Positions 15,581-24,011 of a stretch of 42,175 nt of DNA are shown piece by piece (within the stretch, counting starts at the first letter, position 1; each line of letters opens with the position of its first letter). The translations under genes and the position numbers were made by a program. The notes under the pieces were generated by a model that was not told the origin of the DNA, did no database searches, and saw only the letters and a list, made by a program, of their open reading frames with translations. Location of the stretch: assembly GCA_048054495.1 (NCBI GenBank), contig JBGMQN010000039.1, forward strand, positions 1 to 42,175, given 5' to 3'. This stretch comes from JADFRG01 sp048054495 (GTDB lineage: Bacteria; Chloroflexota; Anaerolineae; Anaerolineales; E44-bin32).

Positions 15581-17649
15581 TCCAATCTTGGAGACTGCGC
15601 GTCACGATTGCTGCCATGGGCATCCTGTTGGCCATATTTATCGGCCGGCTGTTCAGCTTGCAGATATTGCAAGGCGAACTCTATTCGACCCTGGCAGACG
15701 ACAATCGTTTTGATCGGGTCAGTATCCCCGCTCCGCGAGGGGTGGTCTACGACTCGAACGGCTCGCTATTGGTGAGGAATCTTCCCGCTTTCAATGTATA
15801 TGTGACCCCGGCCCTGCTCCCGGATTCGGAGGCGGAGATCGATGCCATATTCCTGAAGCTATCTGAACTAACCGGCGTGCCGCTCGATCAGCCTGGGCCA
15901 ACTGCAGCTCCCTGCGTGGCCGGTCGCGGAATCCAACAGCTCGTTGAGGAAGGGGCCACCAACCGACCCTTCGATGCGTGGCCTGTGGCATGTGATATTG
16001 ACGAAACTACCGCGCGTGTGTTGAGGCAGCAGCAGATCGACATGCCGGGAGTCAGCGTCGAGGCCGTGCCCGTGCGCGAGTACCCTACGGGCAATCTGAC
16101 CTCCGCCGTCATCGGATATCTTGGGCCTATTCCCGCCGCGCAAGTCGATTTCTGGGAAAGCCTGGGCTTTGTGGCTGACCGGGACAAGGTCGGATATGGC
16201 GGTGTCGAACTGACCTACCAGGACATTCTGGCCGGCCAAAACGGGCTCAAGCTTGTCGAAAAGGACGTGGCCGGTTCGCTGTTGGCCGAGGTCGGGGCGG
16301 GCAATCCAGCCGTCCCCGGCAACAACTTGAAACTGACCATCGACACGCGTCTTCAGGCAATTGCCGCCTCCGCCCTCGAAAGCCGGATGGAATTCATCAA
16401 CCGGTCTGCTGGGGACGTACAGACCACGATCGGAGCCGTCATCGCCATGAACCCGCAGACCGGCGAGATCCTGGCGATGGTCTCCATTCCATCCTACGAG
16501 AACAATCGATTGACGCGTTTCATCCCAGAGTATTACTTTCGCCAGCTAACCGAGGACGCCAGCAAGCCGCTCGTCAACCATGCGATCTCTTCGTCCTTCC
16601 CGCCCGGATCCTCGTTCAAAATGGTGACTGCTGTGGGTGTGCTCAATGAGGGCGTCATCGATCCAAATCGAACCCTGTATAACACCGGCAAGATCACCAT
16701 TCAAAACGCCTATTTCCCGAACGATCCCGGGCAGGCCAAGGACTTCGTGTGCTGGAAAGCGGATGGGCACGGATACGTGGACTTCGTTCACGCTATCGCA
16801 TGGTCCTGTAATGTTTACTTCTACAAGGTTGGCGGAGGGTTTGAGAACGAAGTGCTCGATGGAGGCCTGGGCATCGAGGCTCTTGGCCTCTACGCGCGCG
16901 CCCTTGGCTACGGCTCTCCTCTCGGCATCGACCTACCCGGAGAAGAGGATGGCCTGATACCCAACGAGGACTGGAAGCGTCTCAACCTGGGCGAGAACTG
17001 GTCTACCGGAGACACCTACAACTCCGTCGTCGGCCAGGGATTTATCGGCGCCACGCCGCTTCAGGTGCTGACCTCCATCTCGACCATCGCCAATGGTGGG
17101 CGCGTGATGTGGCCGCACGTGGTTCAGGAAGTTCTGGACGGCGAGGGGAACGTTCAGCATCGATATGAGCCATGCGTGCTGTGGGACATCGCAGATGGTG
17201 TGCTCATGGAAGATACAAGCGAAATCGCGGCCGGATGCGATAGCCTGGATCCTGAGCTGCGTGAGCGCCTCATCGCAGGCTATTCCGTGTCACCTGACAT
17301 CACCGTCGATCCCGGTGTTCTCGACTTGGCCCGGGAAGGGATGCGATTGGTCGTGGAAGACGAAGAGGGTACGGCAAACCCGTACGCGGTGCTCGATGGT
17401 ATCTCATCAGGGGGGAAGACAGGCACCGGCGAGTTCTGCGACGAGACCGCCTTCAAGAGAAACCTTTGTGAACCCGGCAACTGGCCCTCGCACTCCTGGT
17501 ATACGGCCTTTGCGCCCTACGAGAATCCCGAGATTGCGGTTGTGGCTTTCGTGTACTACGGTGAGGAAGGCGCAATTACCGCAGGACCCATTGTCAAGCA
17601 GGTGATGGAGGCCTACTTCGAATTGAAGGCCATCGACGCAACCCGATAG
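15577..17649 (+). CDS. mrdA: Penicillin-binding protein 2, elongasome transpeptidase
   Basis: This class B PBP cross-links peptidoglycan during side-wall growth together with RodA. The 690-residue protein has an N-terminal membrane anchor (about residues 8-28), a PBP dimerisation domain with RGVVYDSNG and REYPTGNLTSAVIGYLG, and the transpeptidase domain with SSFK (catalytic Ser345, Lys348), SCN (410-412) and KTG (614-616). It closes the mre operon; its partner rodA lies about 2 kb downstream after min. An AATTCG-GTT-CGAATT hairpin at 17656-17670, with only a short T run, may be a weak terminator. Confidence 0.95.
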   Translation: MIQSWRLRVTIAAMGILLAIFIGRLFSLQILQGELYSTLADDNRFDRVSIPAPRGVVYDSNGSLLVRNLPAFNVYVTPALLPDSEAEIDAIFLKLSELTGVPLDQPGPTAAPCVAGRGIQQLVEEGATNRPFDAWPVACDIDETTARVLRQQQIDMPGVSVEAVPVREYPTGNLTSAVIGYLGPIPAAQVDFWESLGFVADRDKVGYGGVELTYQDILAGQNGLKLVEKDVAGSLLAEVGAGNPAVPGNNLKLTIDTRLQAIAASALESRMEFINRSAGDVQTTIGAVIAMNPQTGEILAMVSIPSYENNRLTRFIPEYYFRQLTEDASKPLVNHAISSSFPPGSSFKMVTAVGVLNEGVIDPNRTLYNTGKITIQNAYFPNDPGQAKDFVCWKADGHGYVDFVHAIAWSCNVYFYKVGGGFENEVLDGGLGIEALGLYARALGYGSPLGIDLPGEEDGLIPNEDWKRLNLGENWSTGDTYNSVVGQGFIGATPLQVLTSISTIANGGRVMWPHVVQEVLDGEGNVQHRYEPCVLWDIADGVLMEDTSEIAAGCDSLDPELRERLIAGYSVSPDITVDPGVLDLAREGMRLVVEDEEGTANPYAVLDGISSGGKTGTGEFCDETAFKRNLCEPGNWPSHSWYTAFAPYENPEIAVVAFVYYGEEGAITAGPIVKQVMEAYFELKAIDATR

Positions 17650-17720
17650 ATCCCCAATTCGGTTCGAATTTCTGGTCGCTCCATAGCTGCGTAGGACTGC
17701 CAGGGAGCCTAAGGCAGCCC

Positions 17721-17930
17721 GCTAGCCCCCATTTCACCTCAGTGCTATACTCCGCGCCCGATTGCCCTATGAGTANNNNNNNNNNNNNNNNNNNNNNNNN
17801 NNNNNNNNNNNNNNNNNNNNNNNNNNNNNNNNNNNNNNNNNNNNNNNNNNNNNNNNNNNNNNNNNNNNNNNNNNNGCTAGCCCCCATTTCACCTCAGTGC
17901 TATACTCCGCGCCCGATTGCCCTATGAGTA
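17721..17930. repeat. Second scaffold gap of 100 N flanked by identical 55-bp copies (assembly artefact)
   Basis: Bases 17721-17775 and 17876-17930 are identical (55 bp beginning GCTAGCCCCC and ending CCTATGAGTA), separated by 100 N. As at 12.8 kb, this is an unmerged 55-mer overlap. Merged, the region becomes a short spacer between mrdA and minC holding a promoter and nothing else. Confidence 0.93.
17898..17906 (+). promoter_or_regulatory. Extended -10 promoter for minCDE
   Basis: TGCTATACT has one mismatch to TATAAT and carries the TGN extension. Predicted transcription start is about 11 bases before the minC ATG at 17924. No ribosome binding site is seen, so initiation may depend on the very short leader. 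Confidence 0.5.
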
Positions 17931-18601
17931 CCCCGCTCTCAATGAAGGGAATCGGCGACGGCCTGTTGGTTTCGGTTCCGGAAGGTACCTGGAGCTTCGT
18001 TCGGCCCTCCCTCCTCCAAGCAATTGACGAACGATCCGACTTCTTCCGCGGCGCATACGTCGCCTTGCAGATGGCGGATCGATCCCTCAGCGCGGCCGAG
18101 CTAAGTGGGCTCAGGGACGAGCTGGGTGAAAGGGAGATCGCACTGACAGCGATATTGACGACTTCGGAGCAAACGCGGGTGGCAGGCGCTGATCTGGGTC
18201 TTGCCCTCGAACTACCACGACAAAGCCTCGATCAGGATTTCGAGCTGGATCCTATCGATTCTGATCTTGAAGGCGATGAGGCGGTGCTGCTTCATCGCAC
18301 GCTGCGTTCAGGCCATACGATCCGTCACCCAGGGCATGTCATTGTTATCGGCGATATCAACCCCGGCGCGGAGGTCGTGGCCGGCGGAAATGTGGTGGTA
18401 TGGGGTCGAGTACGGGGCGTGGTGCACGCTGGCGCGGCGGGGAACACAGAGGCCGTCGTCTGCGCCTTGGATCTCGCGCCAACTCAGCTCCGGATAGCAG
18501 CCCAGATCAGTATCTCGCCCGAAAGAAAGGGGAAGCCACGTCCCGAGATGGCGATGCTGAAGGATGGACAATTCGTGGCAGAGAGTTGGAAACACCACTG
18601 A
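17924..18601 (+). CDS. minC: Septum-site inhibitor MinC
   Basis: MinC, recruited by MinD, blocks FtsZ assembly away from mid-cell. The 225-residue protein has a short N-terminal domain and the typical C-terminal beta-helix: LHRTLRSGHTIRHPGHVIVIGD, then NPGAEVVAGGNVVVWGRVRG and a GxAGN turn. ATG 17924 is inside the second 55-bp copy; the first copy carries the same ATG just before the N run, so only one start is real. The minD start follows 14 bases after the stop. Confidence 0.92.
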   Translation: MSTPLSMKGIGDGLLVSVPEGTWSFVRPSLLQAIDERSDFFRGAYVALQMADRSLSAAELSGLRDELGEREIALTAILTTSEQTRVAGADLGLALELPRQSLDQDFELDPIDSDLEGDEAVLLHRTLRSGHTIRHPGHVIVIGDINPGAEVVAGGNVVVWGRVRGVVHAGAAGNTEAVVCALDLAPTQLRIAAQISISPERKGKPRPEMAMLKDGQFVAESWKHH

Positions 18602-18615
18602 GCAAGGAGGGAGTC

Positions 18616-19425
18616 TTGAGTGCAACCGTAGTGACCGTCACTTCTGGGAAGGGTGGTGTCGGTAAGACAACGGCTACTGCCAACCTAGGAACGGCGCTGG
18701 CCGAAATCGGCCAGCGCGTCGTATGCATCGATGCAGATATCGGATTGAGAAACTTGGATGTCGTGATGGGCCTGGAGAATCGGATCGTCTATGATCTAGT
18801 GGATGTAATCGAAGGCCGCTGCAAGCTTCGCCAGGCAATGATCAAGGACAAGCGGCTGAGCGATCTATACATGATCCCCGCCGCTCAAACTCGGGACAAG
18901 ACCGCGGTTTCCCCGGAAGACATGGTTCGTATTGCAGATGAGCTTCGACCAAAGCATGACTGGGTCCTGATCGATTCGCCAGCCGGTATCGAACGCGGCT
19001 TTCGCAACGCGCTAGCGCCCGCCGACATGGTCTTGATTGTGACCAATCCGGAGGTCTCAGCAGTCCGAGATGCCGATCGCATCATAGGTATGACAGAAGC
19101 CGAGGAGAAAGACGAGCCGAAGCTAATCCTCAATCGAGTGAAGCCGGAGATGGTCCGGCGCGGCGAGATGCTGAGGGCCGAGGATGTCTTGGACATCCTT
19201 GCCATCGAACTGATTGGGGTCGTACCCGAAGATGAGAGCGTCCTAAAGGCTTCCAATCAAGGTGTTCCCGTTGTCCTCAATGGGCGCAGCAAGGCAGGCC
19301 GCGCGTATCGCGCGATTGCCTCACGCTTGATGGGTGATGAGCTACCGATCGAAGACCTTGAAGCAGAGGGGAGTCTCTTCAATCGCCTCACTCGCATGGT
19401 AAAGGCTGGGGGGCAGCCCGCATGA
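18616..19425 (+). CDS. minD: Septum-site determining ATPase MinD
   Basis: MinD is a membrane-associated ParA-family ATPase that recruits MinC and is displaced by MinE. The 269-residue product opens with the deviant Walker A SGKGGVGKTT (Lys12 and Lys17) and has DADIGLRNLDVVMGLE and the DSPAGIERGF Walker B region. The C terminus SLFNRLTRMVKAG is the amphipathic membrane-targeting helix. TTG 18616 is chosen over longer in-frame extensions because AGGAGG ends five bases before it and MinD normally starts right before the Walker A. Its stop overlaps the minE start (ATGA). Confidence 0.95.
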   Translation: MSATVVTVTSGKGGVGKTTATANLGTALAEIGQRVVCIDADIGLRNLDVVMGLENRIVYDLVDVIEGRCKLRQAMIKDKRLSDLYMIPAAQTRDKTAVSPEDMVRIADELRPKHDWVLIDSPAGIERGFRNALAPADMVLIVTNPEVSAVRDADRIIGMTEAEEKDEPKLILNRVKPEMVRRGEMLRAEDVLDILAIELIGVVPEDESVLKASNQGVPVVLNGRSKAGRAYRAIASRLMGDELPIEDLEAEGSLFNRLTRMVKAGGQPA

Positions 19426-19682
19426 TCATCGACTGGTTGCGCGCGCGGCGAGGGGGTTCCGCCAGGACGGCCAAGAAACGGCTACAATTCGTTCTGGTAA
19501 ACGACAGAGCGGGGCTCTCTCCTGCCAAAATCGAGGCTATGAAGGACGATCTTATCGCAGTGATCTCACGACACGTGGATATCGATTCCAAGAGAGTCGA
19601 GATCTCCCTGACGAACGATCGCAAGAAACAGCGGCTTGTCGCCGACATCCCACTCGCCACGCGACGACAGCGCGCCCATTAG
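19422..19682 (+). CDS. minE: Cell-division topological factor MinE
   Basis: The 86-residue protein has the anti-MinCD helix region (TAKKRLQFVLVNDRAGLSP) after a basic N terminus MIIDWLRARR, and the dimerisation part ISRHVDIDSKRVEISLTND. This is full length for MinE. It sits four bases before rodA. With MinC and MinD present, the cell should have a complete oscillating Min system. Confidence 0.94.
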   Translation: MIIDWLRARRGGSARTAKKRLQFVLVNDRAGLSPAKIEAMKDDLIAVISRHVDIDSKRVEISLTNDRKKQRLVADIPLATRRQRAH

Positions 19683-19686
19683 CTGA

Positions 19687-20847
19687 ATGCAGGCCTCAGC
19701 AAGAATCTGGCGTCACTTTGACGTCTGGCTTCTGGCGACCGTTGCTCTTCTGACGATCGCGGGAGTGGCGATGATCCGATCCGCCATCGCCGACAATCCC
19801 GAGTTGGTTGAGCTCAATGTTGTGGGAAGACAGGCCATCTTCGGCCTGGTTAGCCTGATCCTGCTCCTGGCGACGGCTGCGATCGATTACCGCGTATGGT
19901 CGGCCCTAGCGCGACCGATCTACGTTTTCAACTTGCTCTTCCTAGCACTTATTCCAATTGCCGGTGTAGTCGGCTTTGGCTCTGCACGCTGGTTTCAGCT
20001 CGCCACGGTAACTATCCAACCCTCGGAGCTGGCCAAGATTCTGATGATTATCGTGCTGGCTGAATTCCTGGCCCGTAACCGGGACCGTATTCACGAGCTG
20101 CGTACGATTCTTAAGAGTTTCGCACTCGTTGCAGTGCCCGCGGCTCTAATTCTCATCCAGCCTGATCTCAGCACCGCCATCGTGCTGCTGGTCATCTGGC
20201 TGGCTTTAGTGTGGGCGGCCGGCGCGCGCATGTCAAAGCTGGCGATCCTGGTGGCGGTGGTGCTTCTGGTAGCAATCGTGGTGACCCCTCTGCTGGTCAA
20301 CTACATCGTCGAGGGCTATCCCGCAGGTGAGGATTTCTTCTTCTTGCGGAACTATCAGATGACACGTTTGGTTAATTTTCTCTTTCCCAATCCGGAGGAG
20401 AGGTTTGGCGCCACCTACAACGTTGAGCAGGCGTTGATAAGTATTGGGTCAGGGGGTCTGCTCGGGCAGGGCTATGGAAGTGGAACCCAAGTTCAGCTGC
20501 GCTTCCTCAAGGTTCGCCACACGGACTTCATCTTCTCGTCCATGTCTCAGGAATTTGGATTCATTGGTGCCACCGTTTTCCTGCTTCTGATCATGTTCGT
20601 CATCTATCGTTGCATACGGGCGGCTCGTATGGCACGCGATGGATTTGGCTCGCTGATTGCCTACGGAGTGGCGATTCTGCTGTTGTTTCAGGCTTCCTTC
20701 AATGTTGGAATGAACCTCAACCTGCTCCCCGTTTCTGGATTGCCATTGCCTTTCTTATCCCAAGGCGGGTCATCCCTGCTGACCTCACTGCTAGGGATCG
20801 GCCTCGTTGAGAGCGTGATGCTGCGTCACAAGCGCATTGAGCTCTGA
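19687..20847 (+). CDS. rodA: RodA/FtsW-family peptidoglycan polymerase, probably RodA
   Basis: This 386-residue SEDS glycosyltransferase has about ten membrane segments. Characteristic motifs are GSARWFQLATVTIQPSELAK, LIQPDLSTAIV, and a late extracellular-loop and helix region with GLLGQGYGSGTQ, THTD-like RHTDFIFS and GLPLPFLSQGGSS. It polymerises glycan strands from lipid II in partnership with PBP2. RodA rather than FtsW is favoured by the nearby mre/mrdA operon (inference). ATG 19687 has no ribosome binding site, so coupling to minE is likely. Confidence 0.92.
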   Translation: MQASARIWRHFDVWLLATVALLTIAGVAMIRSAIADNPELVELNVVGRQAIFGLVSLILLLATAAIDYRVWSALARPIYVFNLLFLALIPIAGVVGFGSARWFQLATVTIQPSELAKILMIIVLAEFLARNRDRIHELRTILKSFALVAVPAALILIQPDLSTAIVLLVIWLALVWAAGARMSKLAILVAVVLLVAIVVTPLLVNYIVEGYPAGEDFFFLRNYQMTRLVNFLFPNPEERFGATYNVEQALISIGSGGLLGQGYGSGTQVQLRFLKVRHTDFIFSSMSQEFGFIGATVFLLLIMFVIYRCIRAARMARDGFGSLIAYGVAILLLFQASFNVGMNLNLLPVSGLPLPFLSQGGSSLLTSLLGIGLVESVMLRHKRIEL

Positions 20848-20869
20848 TGTCCGCTCCTTCCCCACCCGC

Positions 20870-22345
20870 ATGAATTCGTCAGCCCGCGTTCGTTTTGCCC
20901 CCTCCCCGACAGGGCGCCTCCATATCGGCGGTGCACGCACTGCGCTGTACGACTATCTCCTTGCACGGCAGACCAAAGGTGCGTTCGTCATTCGTATCGA
21001 GGACACCGACCGCAAACGATACGTGCCAGGTGCTGAGGATGAAATTTACGACGTTCTTTCCTGGCTTGGCATGGAATGGGACGAGGGACCGGACGTCGGC
21101 GGGCCTTTTGCCCCGTATCGGCAGTCCGAACGAACGGACATCTATCTTGCGCACGCCGAACAGCTTGTAGATTCCGGCCACGCCTACTACTGTTTCTGCA
21201 CCGCCGAGAGGCTGGCAGCGGTTCGAAAGGAACAGCAGGCGAGGAAAGAAGCGCCCCGGTATGACGGGCTTTGCCGGCGACTCGATTCCGAGGAAGCGCT
21301 TAACCGGAAGCACGCTGGCGAATCCCAAGTGATCCGCTTTAAGACACCGCGACAAGGAAAAACCACGGGCGTGGACGTGATTCGAGGGGAAATCACTGTG
21401 GAGAACGCCACTTTAGATGACTACATACTTCTGAAGTCTGACGGTCTTCCGGTTTACCACTTGGCGGCCATGGTAGACGATCATTTGATGGAGATCACAC
21501 ACGTTTTGCGTACCTCGGAGTGGCTGCCGACGTTCCCTCTGCATGTGTTGATCTATGAAGCCTTCGGTTGGGAGCAGCCCGCCTGGGTACACATGTCGGT
21601 GCTGTTGAATCCTTCGGGCAAAGGCAAGTTGAGCAAGCGGCACGGTTCTGGGGGAGCGCACGCCGTCTATCCGCTCGAACTCAAAGAGCTTGGGTATTTG
21701 CCGGAAGCGGTTGTCAATTGGCTGGCCCTCATGGGCTGGTCCTACGACGATCGAGCTGAATTCTTCGATATGCCGGACCTCATCGGCAAGTTCTCTTTGG
21801 CGAAACTGAACGCCAGCCCGGCCGCGGTCAACTTTAGCAAGCTGGATCATTTCAATGGACTGCATATCCGCTCGCTTGAGCAAGAGGATTTGGCGAGCAG
21901 GCTGGTGCCCCACTTCCATGCGGCTGATTTGGAGGTGACGGAGGCGGAACTGGCACCGATTGTGCCTTTGATACAGGAGCGAATTCGCACCCTGAATGAA
22001 GCGGTCGAGATGTCGGGATTCTTCTTCCGAGATGCCGTCCGGCCCGACCCGCAGCAGCTGATTGGGAAAAACATGTCCCCTGTTGATTCGGCGGACGCAG
22101 TAGGCCGGTCCACTGAGTTAATACAGGAGTTTGATCGATTGCAAACTGAACCGCTTGAGCTCGCATTGCGCGGCCTGGCAGACGACCTGGATCTCAAAGT
22201 GGGTCAACTGTTCGGCATCCTGCGCGTGGCCGTGACGGGGCAGCGCGTGAGCCCTCCGTTGATTGAGACCATGGAGATCCTGGGTAAGGATCTGGTTCTC
22301 GAACGTCTAAGGCGCGCGGCTGAGCTCCTCGATTCTCTTGAATGA
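20870..22345 (+). CDS. gltX: Glutamyl-tRNA synthetase
   Basis: This class Ic synthetase of 491 residues has PSPTGRLHIGG (HIGH motif, residues 11-21) and KLSKR (253-257, KMSKS motif). ATG 20870 gives the standard N terminus MNSSARVRFAPSPTG; an in-frame TTG at 20837 would overlap rodA and adds nothing conserved. It lies directly upstream of tRNA-Gln. In most bacteria without GlnRS, GluRS also charges tRNA-Gln with glutamate for GatCAB to amidate; whether this enzyme is non-discriminating cannot be read from motifs alone. Confidence 0.95.
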   Translation: MNSSARVRFAPSPTGRLHIGGARTALYDYLLARQTKGAFVIRIEDTDRKRYVPGAEDEIYDVLSWLGMEWDEGPDVGGPFAPYRQSERTDIYLAHAEQLVDSGHAYYCFCTAERLAAVRKEQQARKEAPRYDGLCRRLDSEEALNRKHAGESQVIRFKTPRQGKTTGVDVIRGEITVENATLDDYILLKSDGLPVYHLAAMVDDHLMEITHVLRTSEWLPTFPLHVLIYEAFGWEQPAWVHMSVLLNPSGKGKLSKRHGSGGAHAVYPLELKELGYLPEAVVNWLALMGWSYDDRAEFFDMPDLIGKFSLAKLNASPAAVNFSKLDHFNGLHIRSLEQEDLASRLVPHFHAADLEVTEAELAPIVPLIQERIRTLNEAVEMSGFFFRDAVRPDPQQLIGKNMSPVDSADAVGRSTELIQEFDRLQTEPLELALRGLADDLDLKVGQLFGILRVAVTGQRVSPPLIETMEILGKDLVLERLRRAAELLDSLE

Positions 22346-22350
22346 GCCGC

Positions 22351-22356
22351 TATGAT
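22351..22356 (+). promoter_or_regulatory. Possible -10 box for tRNA-Gln
   Basis: TATGAT lies 18 bases before the tRNA, giving a predicted start about 12 bases ahead of it. No matching -35 box is evident; the tRNA may also be processed from gltX transcripts. Confidence 0.35.
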
Positions 22357-22374
22357 AGAATTCGCCGGGTTCGT

Positions 22375-22445
22375 TGGGGGTTCGTCTAATGGTAGGACAT
22401 GCGGTTCTGGCCCGTAAAATCGGGGTTCGAATCCCTGACCCCCAG
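22375..22445 (+). tRNA. tRNA-Gln, anticodon CUG
   Basis: A full cloverleaf can be drawn: acceptor TGGGGGT/ACCCCCA, D arm GTCT-AATGGTA-GGAC, anticodon stem TGCGG/CCGTA with loop TTCTGGC (anticodon CTG), a four-base variable region, T arm CGGGG-TTCGAAT-CCCTG, and discriminator G. The 3' CCA is not encoded. At 71 nt it is a normal Gln/Glu-type short tRNA. It reads CAG codons. Confidence 0.95.
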
Positions 22446-22502
22446 CCTTTGAATAGGACTCCCAGATTTGTTACCCGAGATTTGGACCCTCACCCCCAGC
22501 CT
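22433..22502 (+). repeat. Near-direct repeat of the tRNA-Gln 3' end
   Basis: CCCTGACCCCCAGCCT (22433-22448, spanning the tRNA 3' end) recurs as CCCTCACCCCCAGCCT at 22487-22502, 54 bp on and 15 of 16 identical. Such tRNA-end duplications are left by integrases, but only 38 bp lie between the copies and no integrase gene is present. Confidence 0.4.
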
Positions 22503-22515
22503 GATTAACCCATTT

Positions 22516-23596
22516 ATGGAAAACCTGATCGCAGCACTTGAGGCAAGCAAGGCGCGTCTCCAGGAACTCCTGGTGCGTCTTTGATTTCCCTGCCAAAGAA
22601 CAACAACTAAGTAAGCTCGAGCGTGCGGCGGAGGATCCCAACCTTTGGGACGATACCGCACGCGCCCAGGGTACTATGCGCCGGCTTTCGAAGCTGAGAA
22701 CAGAAATCGAAGCCTGGCGCGCGCTGAGCCAGCGCACAGAAGACGCCCTCGAGCTCGCCCGACTAGGTGATGAAAGCCTGCGGGAGGACATTGCTCATGA
22801 GTTGAGCGTGATCGAGAATGAGCTTGAAGGCATCGAGTTCGCCAGCTTGTTGTCCGGAAAATATGATGCCGACGACGCGATTCTGGCGATCCATGCCGGC
22901 GCGGGCGGCACAGATTCCCAGGACTGGGCGCAGATGCTCGAGAGAATGTACCTTCGGTGGGCAGAGAGCAGAGGGTTCGCATCGGAAATCCTGGACCGAA
23001 GCGAGGGCGAAGAGGCGGGCCTCAAGAGCGTGACCATTGCTGTGGGCGGTGACTATGCTTATGGCTACTTGAGATCAGAGCGCGGCGTCCACCGACTGGT
23101 TCGGATTTCGCCATTTGATTCGGCACGCCGCAGGCATACCTCGTTCGCGTTAGTAGAGGTTTACCCTCAGGTGGAGACGGACACCGAGGTCGAGATCAAT
23201 CCCAAAGACCTGCGCATTGACACCTTCTTATCGGCCGGCGCGGGCGGACAAAATGTACAAAAGAATGAAACTGCTGTGCGGATCACGCATGTCCCCACCG
23301 GAACCGTCGTCACCAGCCAGAATGAGCGATCCCAGACGCAAAACAAAGTGAACGCCATGCGGGTTCTTCGGGCACGGCTTCTCGATCTGGAACGCAAAAG
23401 GCGAGAGGAGCAGCTGGCAGAGATCAAAGGCGAGCACGTGAGTGCCGAATGGGGAAGCCAGATCCGTTCCTACGTTCTCCATCCCTACCAGATGGTTAAG
23501 GATCATCGCACGAAGCATGAACGGGGAAACACGAGTGCGGTCTTGGACGGCGAACTCACTGAGTTTATGGAAGCCTATCTGAAGACCGGAGCTTAG
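22516..23596 (+). CDS. prfB: Peptide chain release factor 2, expressed through programmed +1 frameshift
   Basis: RF2 ends translation at UGA and UAA. Starting at ATG 22516, the first 22 codons (MENLIAALEASKARLQELL...) run to an in-frame TGA at 22582. Reading resumes one base later (GAT at 22583, giving LDFPAKEQQLSKLERAAEDP), so the full protein is about 359 residues. The stop-recognition tripeptide SPF (198-200) and the catalytic GGQ (243-245) identify RF2 and rule out a pseudogene. A frame starting at 22538 exists but its first residues are out-of-frame nonsense. The feedback is classic: scarce RF2 slows termination at the internal UGA and promotes the shift. Confidence 0.95.
22572..22584 (+). 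promoter_or_regulatory. Programmed +1 frameshift site of prfB
   Basis: GGTG-CGT-CTT-TGA: the slippery CTT (22579-22581) precedes TGA (22582-22584), with a short anti-Shine-Dalgarno match GGTG three bases before CTT. The stop is followed by T, not the C typical of Escherichia coli. The stimulatory GGTG is weaker than the usual AGGGGG. Confidence 0.85.
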
Positions 23597-23641
23597 CGCA
23601 CCCGCTAGTAAGGGGACACCGCACGATGGATCAACCTCGAT

Positions 23642-23658
23642 TTCGCGGTACCCGCGAA
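23642..23658 (+). terminator. Perfect 7-bp hairpin downstream of prfB
   Basis: TTCGCGG-TAC-CCGCGAA is a perfect inverted repeat 45 bases after the prfB stop. It lacks a T run, so termination would need a factor. The rest of the 172-base spacer holds only the secG promoter and ribosome binding site. Confidence 0.35.
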
Positions 23659-23735
23659 GCCTAGGATGAAACCGCCCGCCCCACGAGCAGATTCGGCTAT
23701 GCGGAGGTGGCCTGAGGAATGACCTGTCACCTGTA

Positions 23736-23744
23736 TGCTATAAT
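23736..23744 (+). promoter_or_regulatory. Extended -10 promoter of secG
   Basis: TGCTATAAT is a consensus -10 with TGN extension. Predicted start is near 23751, placing AGGAGG (23756-23761) at the very 5' end of the message, seven bases before the TTG start. Confidence 0.6.
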
Positions 23745-23768
23745 GCGCCCCGCTCAGGAGGAAGCGCG

Positions 23769-23996
23769 TTGAAGGTTTACCTCAATCTAGCACTCATTAT
23801 CATTTCGCTCGCGCTAATCATTACGGTCTTTTTTCAGAGCCGGGGAATTGGGCTAGGCGGCCTCGGCGGCGGCGATCATGGGAGCCACGGATACCATGTC
23901 CGTCGCGGCGTTGAACGGTTGGTTTTCAATATCACTATCGGGCTGAGCATCGCTTTCTTCGTGCTCGCGATTCTGAACGTCGCCATCCCCGGATAA
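23769..23996 (+). CDS. secG: Preprotein translocase subunit SecG
   Basis: The 75-residue protein has two membrane segments (about 5-22 and 52-72) and between them the SecG-like glycine-rich loop QSRGIGLGGLGGG followed by RRGVERLVF. It is a small accessory subunit of the SecYEG channel. TTG 23769 is chosen because AGGAGG lies seven bases upstream and the product then begins MKVYLNLALII, as in homologues. The solute-binding protein gene follows 15 bases later. Confidence 0.9.
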   Translation: MKVYLNLALIIISLALIITVFFQSRGIGLGGLGGGDHGSHGYHVRRGVERLVFNITIGLSIAFFVLAILNVAIPG

Positions 23997-24011
23997 TCAC
24001 ACTCGAAAGTC

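Noticed and set aside
18400..18615. N-terminal extension of minD overlapping minC
   Set aside because: It is out of frame with minC and low in conserved features; the TTG at 18616 has a good ribosome binding site and gives normal MinD length.
22516..22584. prfB as a frameshifted pseudogene
   Set aside because: The break is exactly the conserved CTT-TGA recoding site and the rest of the protein, with SPF and GGQ, is intact.
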